In this document: piece after piece, positions 6,988 to 15,033 of the stretch | Numbering within the stretch: the stretch's first letter is position 1 | How the letters are laid out: every line of letters starts with the position of its first letter | Source of the DNA: Parafannyhessea sp902761955 | Lineage (GTDB): Bacteria > Actinomycetota > Coriobacteriia > Coriobacteriales > Atopobiaceae | NCBI GenBank assembly: GCA_902761955.1 | Contig: CACWMM010000079.1 | Coordinates: forward strand, 1-15,124 | DNA length: 15,124 nt | Reading direction: 5' to 3' | The notes under the pieces: generated by a model | Databases searched by the model: none | What the model was told of the DNA's origin: nothing | The model's input: the letters and a program-made list of their open reading frames with translations, nothing else | Position numbers and translations under genes: made by a program

Positions 6988-8340
6988 CTACTCGAAGCTC
7001 AACTGTTCCAGCCTGTCAAACACCACGTCGATGCGGCCGAGGAAGCTCCACGGGTCGAAGATCTGGTCCAGCTCCTCCTTCGTCAGGTGGCTGCAGCGCG
7101 GGTCGGCCTCCAGCTTCGCGCGGAACGTGGTGCCGTTGGGGTCGCACTGCTGGATCTCGTGCCACGTGGCCATGGCGTTCTCCTGCACGATCTTGTAGGC
7201 GTCCTCGCGCGTGATGCCGGTGTCCACCAGGTGCAGAAGGACCTTGGACGAGAAGATCAGCCCCCTGGTCTTGTTGAGGTTGGCCATCATCTGCGCGGGA
7301 TACAGCTGCAGGCCGTCCACGATGCGGATGAGGCACTGGAACATGTGGTCGAGCGCGATGAAGCTGTCCGCCTGCGCCACACGCTCCGCGGAGGAGTGGC
7401 TGATGTCGCGCTCGTGCCACAGCGCCACGTTGTCGAACGCAACCTGCGCGTTCGCCTTTACCACGCGAGAAAGGCCGCATACCTTCTCGACGGTGATGGG
7501 GTTGCGCTTGTGCGGCATGGCGCTGGAGCCCTTCTGGCCCTTGCGGAACGGCTCCTCGGCCTCGAGGGTGTCCGTGCGCTGCAGGTTCCTGATCTCGGTC
7601 GCGATGCGCTCGCACGTGGCGGCCGTCGTCGCAAGCACACCGGCGAGGTACGCGTGGTGGTCGCGGCTGATGACCTGCGTGGACAGCGGGTCGTGCACCA
7701 GGCCCAGGTGCTTGCAGACGTATTCCTCCACGCGCGGGTCAATGGAGCTGTACGTTCCTACCGCGCCGGAGATCGCGCCAAACGAAACGTTCTTGCGGGC
7801 GTCTTTCAGCCTGTCGAGGTCGCGCTTCAGCTCCCACGCCCAGCTGCCAAACTTCATGCCAAACGTCATGGGCTCGGCATGGATGCCGTGCGTGCGGCCC
7901 ACGCAGAGCGTGTCCCTCTCCTCAAACGCACGACGCTTGCAGATCTCTCCCAGCTTGCGGCAGTCCTCGATAAGGATGTCCGTGGCCTCGCACAGCTGGT
8001 AGCACAGGGCCGTGTCGCCCAGGTCAGAGCTGGTCATGCCGTAGTGGACCCAACGGCTGGGCTTCGGCTCGCCCTCGGGCACGTCCGCGTCGATGTAGGA
8101 GCCCATGTTCGTCAGGAACGCGATCACGTCGTGGTTGGTCACGGCCTCGATCTCGTCCACCTCGGCCTTGTTGAACTTCGCGTGGTCGCGAATCCACTTG
8201 GCCTCCTCCTTGGTGATGCCGCTCTCGCCCAGCTCCGCGTGAGCCTCGCACGCCAAGACCTCGATCTCCTGCCAGACCTCGTACTTGTGCTCGAGCTCGA
8301 AGATGTTTCCCATCTCGGGACGAGTGTAGCGATCAATCAT
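6988..8340 (-). CDS. purB: Adenylosuccinate lyase
   Basis: 450 aa from the ATG at 8340, which has GGAGG eight bases upstream; the 21 extra residues reachable further up are not family sequence. PurB cleaves SAICAR to AICAR and adenylosuccinate to AMP, releasing fumarate both times. Visible landmarks are HYGMTSSDLGDTA (about 99-111), RTHGIHAEP (149-157, catalytic His region) and the superfamily signature GSSAMPHKRNP (271-281) on the flexible catalytic loop. Length is normal for the family. It follows argH on the same strand, but a strong terminator separates them, so it should have its own promoter. A TAGAAT sequence at 8395-8390 is a candidate -10 without a convincing -35. The gene is intact although the window's purC is not, consistent with retention for AMP synthesis and salvage. 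Confidence 0.96.
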   Translation of the reverse strand: MIDRYTRPEMGNIFELEHKYEVWQEIEVLACEAHAELGESGITKEEAKWIRDHAKFNKAEVDEIEAVTNHDVIAFLTNMGSYIDADVPEGEPKPSRWVHYGMTSSDLGDTALCYQLCEATDILIEDCRKLGEICKRRAFEERDTLCVGRTHGIHAEPMTFGMKFGSWAWELKRDLDRLKDARKNVSFGAISGAVGTYSSIDPRVEEYVCKHLGLVHDPLSTQVISRDHHAYLAGVLATTAATCERIATEIRNLQRTDTLEAEEPFRKGQKGSSAMPHKRNPITVEKVCGLSRVVKANAQVAFDNVALWHERDISHSSAERVAQADSFIALDHMFQCLIRIVDGLQLYPAQMMANLNKTRGLIFSSKVLLHLVDTGITREDAYKIVQENAMATWHEIQQCDPNGTTFRAKLEADPRCSHLTKEELDQIFDPWSFLGRIDVVFDRLEQLSFE

Positions 8341-8401
8341 GCGGGTTCCCTCCGTATGGCAACAGGTTGGTGACGCTCCTACACGCAAGATTCTACCGCG
8401 C

Positions 8402-8435
8402 AAAAAAGAGCCTGGGCCGGCTGCGACCCAAGCTC
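8402..8435 (-). terminator. Intrinsic terminator of argGH
   Basis: On minus, a 9-bp stem (8435-8427 with 8416-8408, one U-G pair) with a 10-base loop is followed directly by six T. It lies about 50 bases after the argH stop and upstream of purB. Confidence 0.93.
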
Positions 8436-8483
8436 AGAAGACCGTCATGCAAGAAACGTGCAAGTTTACCCATGCGAGAAGAG

Positions 8484-9851
8484 CTACATGCCCTCCACCA
8501 TGGCCTCGTCGGACTGCAGGCGCGCCTTTGCCTCGCCCAGCTGTACGCGCACGGCGTCGTGGCCGGTACCGCCATAGGTGTTGCGCGCGCGGGCAATGCC
8601 CGCGGGGTCCAGGTCCTGCGCGACGTCCTCCCCAAACAGGTCGCTCGCCGCCTGGAACTCCGCCAGGGTCAGGTCCTCCAGGCCCTTGCCGTGCTTCTCG
8701 CAGTACAGAACCAGCTCGCCCACTACCTCGTGGGCGCGGCGGAACGGCATGCCCTTCTTGGCAAGGTAGTCTGCCACGTCCGTCGCGGCCGTAAAGCCCG
8801 CCTTCGCCTCCTCAAGCATCCGGTCCGCATGCACGGTCCAGGTGTCGATCATGCCCTCCATGCAGGTCATGGCCCCCTGCTTGCACTCCTGCAGGTCCTT
8901 GTTGTACGCAAGCGGCAGCCCCTTCATCGTCACCAGAAGCGCCACCAGGTTGCCAACCACGCGCCCAGACTTGCCGCGCGTAAGCTCGGCAAAGTCGGGA
9001 TTCTTCTTCTGCGGCATGATGGAGGACCCCGTGGAGTACTCGTCGCTCAGCGTGACGAAGCCAAACTCCGTGGTGGACCACGTGATGATCTCCTCGCACA
9101 GGCGCGAGAGGTGCATCATGCTCACGCTGCAGGCAAACAGCAGGTCGAGCAGGTAGTCGCGGTCGGATACCGCATCCATCGAGTTTGGGATGGGGTGGTC
9201 GAAGCCCAAGAGCTCCGTGGTATAGAAGCGGTCCAGCGGGTACGTCGTACCCGCAAGCGCGGCGGAGCCCAACGGGTTCGCGTCCGCATCCTCAAAGGCA
9301 AACGCAATCCTCTTCAGGTCGCGCGTGAACATCCAAAAGTACGCCAGAAGATGATGCGAGAAGAGCACGGGCTGCGCATGCTGCATGTGCGTATAGCCCG
9401 GCATCACCACGTCGAAGTTCTTCTCGGCCGCCGAAAGCAGGGTCTTCCTCAGCTTGCAGTTCTCTTTCGCAAGCTCGCGCAGCATGTCCTTCGCAAGGAG
9501 CCTGATGTCCGTCGCCACCTGGTCGTTGCGGGAGCGCCCGGTGTGCAGGCGCGCGCCCGGCGCACCAATGTCGCGGATGAGGGCACCCTCCACTGCCATG
9601 TGGATGTCCTCGTCGTTCACGTCCCACGCAAACGTGCCGGCGTCAATCTGGCCCTTAATCCTCAGCAGGCCGGCCTCGATCTTCTCCGCGTCCTCCTGAG
9701 GGATGACACCTTGTCGGGCAAGCATCTTCGCGTGCGCGATGGATCCGGCGATGTCTTGCGCGTACATGCTCTTGTCGTCCTCGAGCGACGCGCCAAACTC
9801 CTGCGTGAACTCGCTCACTCCCTGCTCAAAGCGGCCCGACCAAAGTGCCAT
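8484..9851 (-). CDS. argH: Argininosuccinate lyase
   Basis: 455 aa. The protein cleaves argininosuccinate to arginine and fumarate, the last step of arginine synthesis. It starts with the family hallmark MALWSGRF. It then carries HTGRSRNDQ (103-111), PGYTHMQHAQP (151-161, catalytic His158), and the signature GSSIMPQKKNP (275-285), which supplies the catalytic serine. The C-terminal domain ends normally. The start ATG is preceded by a modest GGGATAGGG site, and the gene begins 36 bases after argG. That spacing fits a two-gene operon in pathway order, and the terminator at 8402-8435 closes it. PurB, the next gene, belongs to the same fumarase/aspartase superfamily. Confidence 0.97.
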   Translation of the reverse strand: MALWSGRFEQGVSEFTQEFGASLEDDKSMYAQDIAGSIAHAKMLARQGVIPQEDAEKIEAGLLRIKGQIDAGTFAWDVNDEDIHMAVEGALIRDIGAPGARLHTGRSRNDQVATDIRLLAKDMLRELAKENCKLRKTLLSAAEKNFDVVMPGYTHMQHAQPVLFSHHLLAYFWMFTRDLKRIAFAFEDADANPLGSAALAGTTYPLDRFYTTELLGFDHPIPNSMDAVSDRDYLLDLLFACSVSMMHLSRLCEEIITWSTTEFGFVTLSDEYSTGSSIMPQKKNPDFAELTRGKSGRVVGNLVALLVTMKGLPLAYNKDLQECKQGAMTCMEGMIDTWTVHADRMLEEAKAGFTAATDVADYLAKKGMPFRRAHEVVGELVLYCEKHGKGLEDLTLAEFQAASDLFGEDVAQDLDPAGIARARNTYGGTGHDAVRVQLGEAKARLQSDEAMVEGM

Positions 9852-9887
9852 CCCTATCCCATCTCTCGTTTTCCTGCGCCGTCAACC

Positions 9888-11150
<1,263 letters not shown>

Positions 11151-11258
11151 CTTCAACACCCCTGCTTCCTCTGCGCGATTAACCGTGTGATGTGCCAGAA
11201 TTTCGATAACTATGCCCACGGGGCCATGCCCCGGTTGTTTGCACCGTTGCGTAGGTAC

Positions 11259-11284
11259 AAAAAACGCCCGGCTCTGCCAGGCGT
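11259..11284 (-). terminator. Intrinsic terminator of the small-ORF transcript
   Basis: On minus, a 9-bp stem (11284-11276 with 11272-11264, one U-G pair) with a 3-base loop runs into a T-tract at 11264-11259. It lies 29 bases past the 32-codon ORF and about 110 bases upstream of argG. A terminator here implies a minus-strand transcript arising between 11285 and 11782. Confidence 0.9.
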
Positions 11285-11313
11285 CTACACTGTCCAGTTT
11301 TAGGCTTGTTGAG

Positions 11314-11412
11314 CTATGCCTCGAGGACCGAAGTGAGCGCGCGCTGGCGTCGCAGCGTGGAACGTCGGTCCTGGCGTCGGAGGGAGTTGATCATGTTGAA
11401 CGCGAATGCCAT
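11314..11412 (-). CDS. Candidate 32-aa basic small protein
   Basis: ATG at 11412-11410, with AAGGAGGGG (11429-11421) ending eight bases upstream, one of the best ribosome sites in the window. The product is MAFAFNMINSLRRQ followed by DRRSTLRRQRALTSVLEA. It has a short hydrophobic start, then a helix with nine Arg and no Lys, and LRRQ occurs twice (residues 11-14 and 20-23). This would form an amphipathic cationic helix, possibly binding RNA or membrane, but no family is recognised. An intrinsic terminator follows 29 bases after the stop, so the unit is ORF plus terminator and is separate from argG. The frame is open upstream to 11607 without a better start. It could instead be a regulatory leader peptide or a remnant. 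Coding status is likely but not certain. Confidence 0.55.
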   Translation of the reverse strand: MAFAFNMINSLRRQDRRSTLRRQRALTSVLEA

Positions 11413-11429
11413 ATAAAACCCCTCCTTCA

Positions 11430-11782
11430 TGCGTTGTGCTGCATCCATTGCAGCGCGGCTTGTGTTGGTGAAAGACTTTAGCGGCAAAATCGCGCCGCTC
11501 AACCAAGAATCGTGGTTCGAGACACGTTCGTAACAATGTCCACACAACTTCATAACGTTTGCCACGAATGAGCTTGCCGCGCAAGGTACGTGCAAAAACG
11601 CGCCCACAGAGGGCCCTTTTTAAAAAAGGGTTGTGTTCCGCATGCAGCAGGCGACGGGTACTTGCATCTATATTCAAATTACTGCATGTAAAAGATTGCA
11701 CCAGGGCTTCAAAAACAGAGAGGCGTCCGCCTAGGCGAGAAACGCCTGCTAACCAAACCGCCGTCCCCTGCCAACGCCAGGC
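11430..11782. other. Intergenic stretch without recognisable gene
   Basis: About 350 bases between the small ORF and the tRNA-Lys terminator. It is more AT-rich than the genes. Overlapping minus frames (133 aa from 11701, 97 aa from 11607) resemble no family and lack good ribosome sites. A near-palindrome lies at about 11616-11630 (CCCTTTTT next to AAAAAAGGG). An AT-rich patch (11660-11695) contains TATAGA on minus, a possible -10 for the small-ORF transcript with no good -35. Nothing more can be supported. Confidence 0.5.
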
Positions 11783-11822
11783 AAAAAAGAGCCCTACACC
11801 GCATTTTCGCAGGTGTAGGGCT
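11783..11822 (-). terminator. Intrinsic terminator after tRNA-Lys
   Basis: On minus, an 11-bp perfect stem (11822-11812 with 11800-11790) with an 11-base loop is followed by C and six T. Confidence 0.93.
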
Positions 11823-11831
11823 TGTTCTTAG

Positions 11832-11907
11832 TGGTGGGTCGTGTGGGTCTCGAACCCACGACCTTGGGATTAAAAGTCCCCTGCTCTACCAACTGAGCTA
11901 ACGACCC
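11832..11907 (-). tRNA. tRNA-Lys (anticodon TTT)
   Basis: 76 nt with encoded CCA. The acceptor GGGTCGT pairs with ACGACCC. The D arm is AGCTCAGTTGGTAGAGC, the anticodon loop is CTTTTAA with anticodon TTT, and the T arm is GTGGG-TTCGAGA-CCCAC. The terminator is directly downstream. Confidence 0.97.
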
Positions 11908-11926
11908 TCATGTGCTCGTACGGGAA

Positions 11927-11935
11927 ATCATATCA
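11927..11935 (-). promoter_or_regulatory. Extended -10 promoter element for tRNA-Lys
   Basis: On minus TGATATGAT (TGn plus TATGAT) lies 19 bases upstream of the tRNA, just past the aminopeptidase stop. The -35 position falls in the end of that coding region and is poor. Confidence 0.5.
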
Positions 11936-11945
11936 CGTTAGGCAG

Positions 11946-13229
11946 CTATTCGCTCTCCCAGGCCCAGGCACCGTTGCAAAACACGGAAACCTCCTCGCCA
12001 GACGACTTCACGCCCGTGATGTTGAGGTCGTCGGAGCCAATCATGAAGTCCACGTGCGTGGCGGACTGGTTCACACCGTTCGCGAGCAGAGCGTCCTTGT
12101 CCATGTCCAGGCCACCCTCCAGGCACTCCGGAAACCCGGTTCCCAGCGCAAGGTGGCAGCTGGCGTTCTCATCGTACAGGGTGTCAAAAAACAGCAGGCC
12201 AGACTGCCTGATGGGCGTGCGCTTCGATATGAGCGCGCACTCGCCAAGGTACGCGGCGTTCTCATCGGTCTCGATAATGTGGCGCAGCACTTCTCGCCCA
12301 CGGGCGGCGTCGTACTCCACCACCTTGCCACCCTCGAACCTCAGCCAGAAGTCGTCCACGATCTGCCCGGCGTGCACCAGGGGCATCGCGGAGTACACGA
12401 TGCCGTCCACGCGCGTGCGGACGGGCGTGGTGAAGACCTCCTCCGTCGGGATGTTGGGGAAGAACACGGTGCCGTCCACGGTGCGTCCGGCACCACCCTC
12501 CCAGATGCCTTTCGCGTTCAGGCCAATCGTGAGGTCGGTCCCGTTCTTCGAGGTGTAATGCAGGTGGTCGAAGGCCATGTCGTTCAGGAAGCTCTTGTTC
12601 TTCTCGAACGTCGCGTTGTGGGTCTCCCAGTCAAGCTGCGGATCAAGGCCGTCCGCGTGGGCGACCTTCAGGATCGCAAGCCACAGGCGATAGACCGCCT
12701 CGTACGGCGCGCAATCGGGAAAGACCTTCTGCGCCCACGCCTCGACGGGCGCGCCGGCGATGCACCAGACGTTCTTGCCAAAGTCCATGCCGTTCCTGAA
12801 CGAGAGGCACTCCGTGTTGCGCGCGTGCACCGCGGCCGCCGGCTTCGCGGGGTCAATGCCGTCGAGCGCAGACGGGTCGCTGCCCTCGATAAACAGGAAG
12901 CATGCTCCCGCTTCGGCAAGGGAGTTCAGCTGCTCCACCTTCCAGGTGGGCGTCCGCTTAAAGTGCTCCAGTGGCACGTTCTCGTACTCCAAGCGCGTCA
13001 TCACGTCGTCGCTCCAAATCACGGTCACGTGACCGGCACCCTCGCGATACGCCAGGCGCACCACGCGCCTGGCAAAGTCCGCGCACTCCACGGGGGCCTG
13101 GACCACGACCTCCTGCCCTTCTCGCACGCAAAGCCCCTTGCGCACAAGCAGCTCCGCATACTTGTCAATCTGATCGCTCAGGCCCTCTATGGCCAGCGTG
13201 CACTCCTCGCGGGTCATTCCCTTGCTCAC
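11946..13229 (-). CDS. M29-family aminopeptidase (AmpS/PepS type)
   Basis: 427 aa from GTG at 13229, with AGAGG seven bases upstream; the ATG four codons later has a poorer site. The frame is open far upstream through tRNA-Gly, which is not coding. M29 enzymes are cytoplasmic metallo-exopeptidases that remove N-terminal residues from peptides using two metal ions. Expected metal and catalytic positions are present: E263/E264 in NIPTEEVFTTP, E330 in LGECAL, H359 in ASCHLALG, and H392/D394 in SATHVDFMIG. N-terminal family features (LCVREGQEVVVQAPVE) are also there, and length is typical (about 410-420). Its only upstream neighbour on the strand is tRNA-Gly with a terminator. The leader between them has two GC-rich hairpins. 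No promoter is clear. Confidence 0.93.
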   Translation of the reverse strand: MSKGMTREECTLAIEGLSDQIDKYAELLVRKGLCVREGQEVVVQAPVECADFARRVVRLAYREGAGHVTVIWSDDVMTRLEYENVPLEHFKRTPTWKVEQLNSLAEAGACFLFIEGSDPSALDGIDPAKPAAAVHARNTECLSFRNGMDFGKNVWCIAGAPVEAWAQKVFPDCAPYEAVYRLWLAILKVAHADGLDPQLDWETHNATFEKNKSFLNDMAFDHLHYTSKNGTDLTIGLNAKGIWEGGAGRTVDGTVFFPNIPTEEVFTTPVRTRVDGIVYSAMPLVHAGQIVDDFWLRFEGGKVVEYDAARGREVLRHIIETDENAAYLGECALISKRTPIRQSGLLFFDTLYDENASCHLALGTGFPECLEGGLDMDKDALLANGVNQSATHVDFMIGSDDLNITGVKSSGEEVSVFCNGAWAWESE

Positions 13230-13258
13230 GTTCGCACCTCTTCTCTTGTGGTTTTGCA

Positions 13259-13307
13259 CCGCGGGCGGAAGACGCCCGCAGGGTCTGGCCCAGCCGGGCG
13301 GCAGACC
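13259..13307 (-). promoter_or_regulatory. Two GC-rich hairpins in the aminopeptidase leader
   Basis: On minus, hairpin A (13307-13282) pairs GGTCTG with CAGACC and GCCC with GGGC, with a two-base bulge. Hairpin B (13281-13259) is a 9-bp stem with a 5-base loop, containing a pair that is G-U only in minus-strand RNA. They lie 30-78 bases upstream of the GTG start. There is no T-tract and no riboswitch class is recognised. Confidence 0.4.
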
Positions 13308-13309
13308 GT

Positions 13310-13337
13310 AAACAAATACGGGCCCCGAAGGGCCCGT
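13310..13337 (-). terminator. Intrinsic terminator after tRNA-Gly
   Basis: On minus, ACGGGCCC and GGGCCCGT form a perfect 8-bp stem (13337-13330 with 13325-13318) closed by a TTCG tetraloop, followed by the T-rich ATTTGTTT. It is 11 bases from the tRNA 3' end. Confidence 0.88.
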
Positions 13338-13347
13338 CTGACATCCA

Positions 13348-13422
13348 TGGAGCGGGCAACGGGATTCGAACCCGCGGATGATGGCTTGGGAAGCCATTGC
13401 CTTACCACTTGGCGATGCCCGC
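13348..13422 (-). tRNA. tRNA-Gly (anticodon CCC)
   Basis: 75 nt with encoded CCA. The acceptor GCGGGCA pairs with TGCCCGC. The anticodon stem ATGGC/GCCAT holds the loop TTCCCAA, giving anticodon CCC, which reads GGG. The T arm is GCGGG-TTCGAAT-CCCGT. Confidence 0.96.
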
Positions 13423-13434
13423 GTCTGTTTGAGC

Positions 13435-13443
13435 ATTCTAACA
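13435..13443 (-). promoter_or_regulatory. Extended -10 promoter element for tRNA-Gly
   Basis: On minus TGTTAGAAT (TGn plus TAGAAT) lies 12 bases upstream of the tRNA. No -35 consensus is present at the expected spacing. Confidence 0.5.
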
Positions 13444-13690
13444 CAGCTTGCCTGCGGCGGGGAGCGCAGGCGCAATTCCCTCGACACAAGCCGCAAAGTA
13501 CCGCACGGTGCGGCGGACGAGAAGAACGTACCCACGTGGCTAGCAGGCATCTCCTTACCATCTACGCAATCCCTGCCCAGCACGACATCCGCTACCTGCG
13601 CAAAGTTATCTGCAAGACGCAGGCGAGCCATCTGCAAGCGCCCTTTGCTACGCTTTCCATCCACGCAGCCCATCATAGAAAGGTGAATCA
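13444..13690. other. Intergenic stretch without recognisable gene
   Basis: About 250 bases upstream of tRNA-Gly. A 7-bp hairpin lies at 13450-13471 (GCCTGCG/CGCAGGC). An exact direct repeat of ATCTGCAAG occurs at 13608-13616 and 13630-13638, spaced 22 bases, about two helical turns. Frames through here lack starts with ribosome sites and resemble nothing known. Confidence 0.5.
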
Positions 13691-13691
13691 C

Positions 13692-13871
13692 ATGGTCACG
13701 CGCGCGTTACGTCCGCCCACCGAAGGCACGGATACCGAGGGGCCAACGCAACATGACTCGAGCAACAAGCGGGGTCGCTGCCTGCTTCGCGGCGGTGACC
13801 CCATAAGGGGCGGCACTCCGCTTGCCGCCGGGCATGCGGGACTTTTGGGAGGCGGTCAGCTCGCGCTGTAG
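13692..13871 (+). CDS. Weak candidate 59-aa ORF, or structured RNA
   Basis: ATG at 13692 is preceded by AAAGGTGA with five bases between, an excellent ribosome site. The product is Gly/Arg/Pro/Thr-rich (starts MVTRALRPPTEGTDTEG, ends GLLGGGQLAL), low in complexity and unlike any family I know. The second half overlaps strong hairpins at 13771-13829, so the DNA may serve as structured RNA rather than code. There is no same-strand gene downstream until 14419, and no clear promoter. It faces the minus-strand tRNA-Ala unit. If translated it would be an orphan small protein; if not, the ribosome site is coincidence. Confidence 0.25.
   Translation: MVTRALRPPTEGTDTEGPTQHDSSNKRGRCLLRGGDPIRGGTPLAAGHAGLLGGGQLAL
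13771..13829 (+). ncRNA. Two adjacent GC-rich hairpins, plus-strand biased
   Basis: Hairpin 1 has a 12-bp stem (13771-13782 with 13791-13802, 8-base loop) with a G-U and a U-G pair that hold only in plus-strand RNA; on the minus strand they become C-A mismatches. Hairpin 2 has a perfect 7-bp stem (13809-13815 with 13823-13829). Bases 13799-13802 (CCCC) can pair either with 13771-13774 or with 13807-13810 (GGGG), so alternative folds are possible. No known RNA class is recognised. Confidence 0.35.
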
Positions 13872-13947
13872 ACAACCCATCGCACCGTAACGGAAGAACA
13901 TCCGGAAAGGACATCCGCAATGTAGGCAACCAGGATGCACGTCTAAC

Positions 13948-13973
13948 AAAAAACCGCGGGACCATGCCCGCGG
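13948..13973 (-). terminator. Intrinsic terminator after tRNA-Ala
   Basis: On minus, CCGCGGG and CCCGCGG form a 7-bp stem (13973-13967 with 13960-13954) with a 6-base loop, followed by six T. It is 11 bases from the tRNA. Confidence 0.93.
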
Positions 13974-13984
13974 CGTCATATACA

Positions 13985-14060
13985 TGGTGGAGACGATGGG
14001 GATCGAACCCACGACCTCAGGCTTGCAAAGCCCGCGCTCTCCCAGCTGAGCTACGTCCCC
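13985..14060 (-). tRNA. tRNA-Ala (anticodon TGC)
   Basis: 76 nt with encoded CCA. The acceptor GGGGACG pairs with CGTCTCC (one G-U). The anticodon loop TTTGCAA gives TGC. The T arm is GTGGG-TTCGATC-CCCAT. No separate promoter is visible in the 60-base gap from tRNA-Ile, so it depends on the Ile promoter or on read-through of the hairpin between them. Confidence 0.97.
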
Positions 14061-14063
14061 GAT

Positions 14064-14108
14064 AATAATCGCCCCAGCGGCGACTCGGCTAGCGCTGGGG
14101 CGATTATT
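14064..14108 (-). terminator. 16-bp perfect hairpin between tRNA-Ile and tRNA-Ala
   Basis: The stem 14108-14093 with 14079-14064 is perfect, with a 13-base loop. An AATAAT/ATTATT base makes the 3' side T-rich (ATTATTATC), and the hairpin ends three bases before tRNA-Ala. It could be a leaky terminator or a processing signal. Confidence 0.55.
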
Positions 14109-14120
14109 CTCAAGAAAAAG

Positions 14121-14197
14121 TGGTGGGCCCGACAAGGTTCGAACTTGTGACCTCCCGGTTATCAGCCGGACGCTCTGACCAACTGAGCTACGGGCCC
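14121..14197 (-). tRNA. tRNA-Ile (anticodon GAT)
   Basis: 77 nt with encoded CCA. The acceptor GGGCCCG pairs with CGGGCCC. The anticodon stem TCCGG/CCGGG holds CTGATAA, giving GAT. The T arm is ACAAG-TTCGAAC-CTTGT. Ile(GAT) and Ala(TGC) are the pair usually found in the 16S-23S spacer; here no rRNA flanks them. Confidence 0.97.
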
Positions 14198-14210
14198 AAC
14201 GCGAGAAGTA

Positions 14211-14239
14211 ATATTACTCAGCATCAGCACCTAGGTCAA
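14211..14239 (-). promoter_or_regulatory. Sigma-70-type promoter of tRNA-Ile (and Ala)
   Basis: On minus, -35 TTGACC (14239-14234), a 17-base spacer and -10 TAATAT (14216-14211). This is near consensus and would start transcription a few bases before the tRNA. It is the best promoter in the window. Confidence 0.85.
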
Positions 14240-14363
14240 CCGCAATCCCAAATTTCTTTCCCTTCTCTTTTCCTCCACATTTCGTTCGTTCTGTACGCCG
14301 ATTCAGGCGAGGCGCGAGGCAGCCGGGCACGGCCGTGTATATCTGGTGTTTACCAAATAGCAC

Positions 14364-14391
14364 TTGCGCCCCCTCTCATTGTGGGTAAGAT
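14364..14391 (+). promoter_or_regulatory. Candidate promoter of the bifunctional-nuclease gene
   Basis: -35 TTGCGC (14364-14369), 16-base spacer, -10 TAAGAT (14386-14391), about 28 bases upstream of the start codon. The rest of the gap from 14240 holds nothing else recognisable. Confidence 0.45.
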
Positions 14392-14418
14392 ATCCACGCT
14401 AAAGAGAGGTGGATTCAC

Positions 14419-14931
14419 TTGGAAAGAATGGACATCCAGACGGTGGTGGTCGGCGGAGGTCCCGTCGCATCCCTCATCGTCCTCAGGACCAGGAAGCCCG
14501 ATGCGGACGGCAGCGTCACGCAGCTTCCCATTCGCATCGGCGCGGTCGAGGCAACCGCAATCTCCATGGGAGTCGACGGCGCCCACGGCGGACGACCCAT
14601 GACGCACGATCTTTTGGCCTCGACCATCGAGGCGCTGGGCGCAAAGGTCTCGCACGTCGTCATCTCCGACGTCGAGGGCACCACGTTCTTCGCCCAGGTG
14701 GCGCTCCGGACGGATTCCGGCCGCGCCGTTCAGGTGGACGCACGCCCGTCGGACGCCATCGCCCTTGCGGTTCGCGTCGACGCGCCGCTGTTTGCGGAGG
14801 AGTCCGTTCTCGAGGCCGCGACCCTGCCTGATTTCGCGTCGGTCGAGAAGGACGAGGAGAAACAGGAGCTCGAAAAGTTCCATGCCTTCGTGGAAGGCCT
14901 CTCCCCGGACGATTTCAACGCCACGCACTAG
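14419..14931 (+). CDS. Bifunctional nuclease (BFN/DUF151) family protein
   Basis: 170 aa from TTG at 14419. AGAGGTGG (14405-14412) lies six bases before TTG; the ATG three codons on is 15 bases away, so TTG is preferred. The BFN core covers about residues 3-135. It includes the strand motif LPIRIGAVEATAI (36-48), the helix RPMTHDLLASTI (59-70), and the conserved DARPSDAIALAVR (107-119). The C-terminal 30 residues are acidic and helical. Plant members show DNase and RNase activity; bacterial members are mostly uncharacterised, and in other actinobacteria they often sit near MerR-type regulators, which are not seen here. Start, length and motifs are all intact. It stands alone, divergent from the tRNA-Ile unit. 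No clear terminator follows; only a 6-bp hairpin (14934-14951) without T-run overlaps the region after the stop. Confidence 0.88.
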   Translation: MERMDIQTVVVGGGPVASLIVLRTRKPDADGSVTQLPIRIGAVEATAISMGVDGAHGGRPMTHDLLASTIEALGAKVSHVVISDVEGTTFFAQVALRTDSGRAVQVDARPSDAIALAVRVDAPLFAEESVLEAATLPDFASVEKDEEKQELEKFHAFVEGLSPDDFNATH

Positions 14932-15033
14932 CTCTGCCGATAGTCCGGCAGCATCGCTGTCCAGAGCCCAATAAGGTGCGCCAGGGCACCGTAGGAACCC
15001 CTCGGCACGCACATATCTGCTGTCACAATCATT

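Noticed and set aside
6367..8373. Plus-strand open frame of 668 codons
   Set aside because: Antisense shadow spanning purB, the TSCPD gene and the lipoprotein start; a high-GC third-position artefact.
11151..11258. ArgR operator and promoter for argG
   Set aside because: AT-containing stretches exist, but none match an ARG-box palindrome or a -35/-10 pair well enough.
11300..11701. 133-aa minus frame as a gene
   Set aside because: No ribosome site and no family resemblance; it overlaps the better-supported 32-aa ORF in another frame.
13692..13870. T-box or other known riboswitch
   Set aside because: No T-box core, specifier loop or known aptamer core was recognised, and no gene follows on the same strand.
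11910..13871. Plus-strand open frame of 653 codons
   Set aside because: Antisense shadow of the M29 aminopeptidase and tRNA-Gly; Arg/His/Val-rich, with no family motifs or ribosome site at its start.
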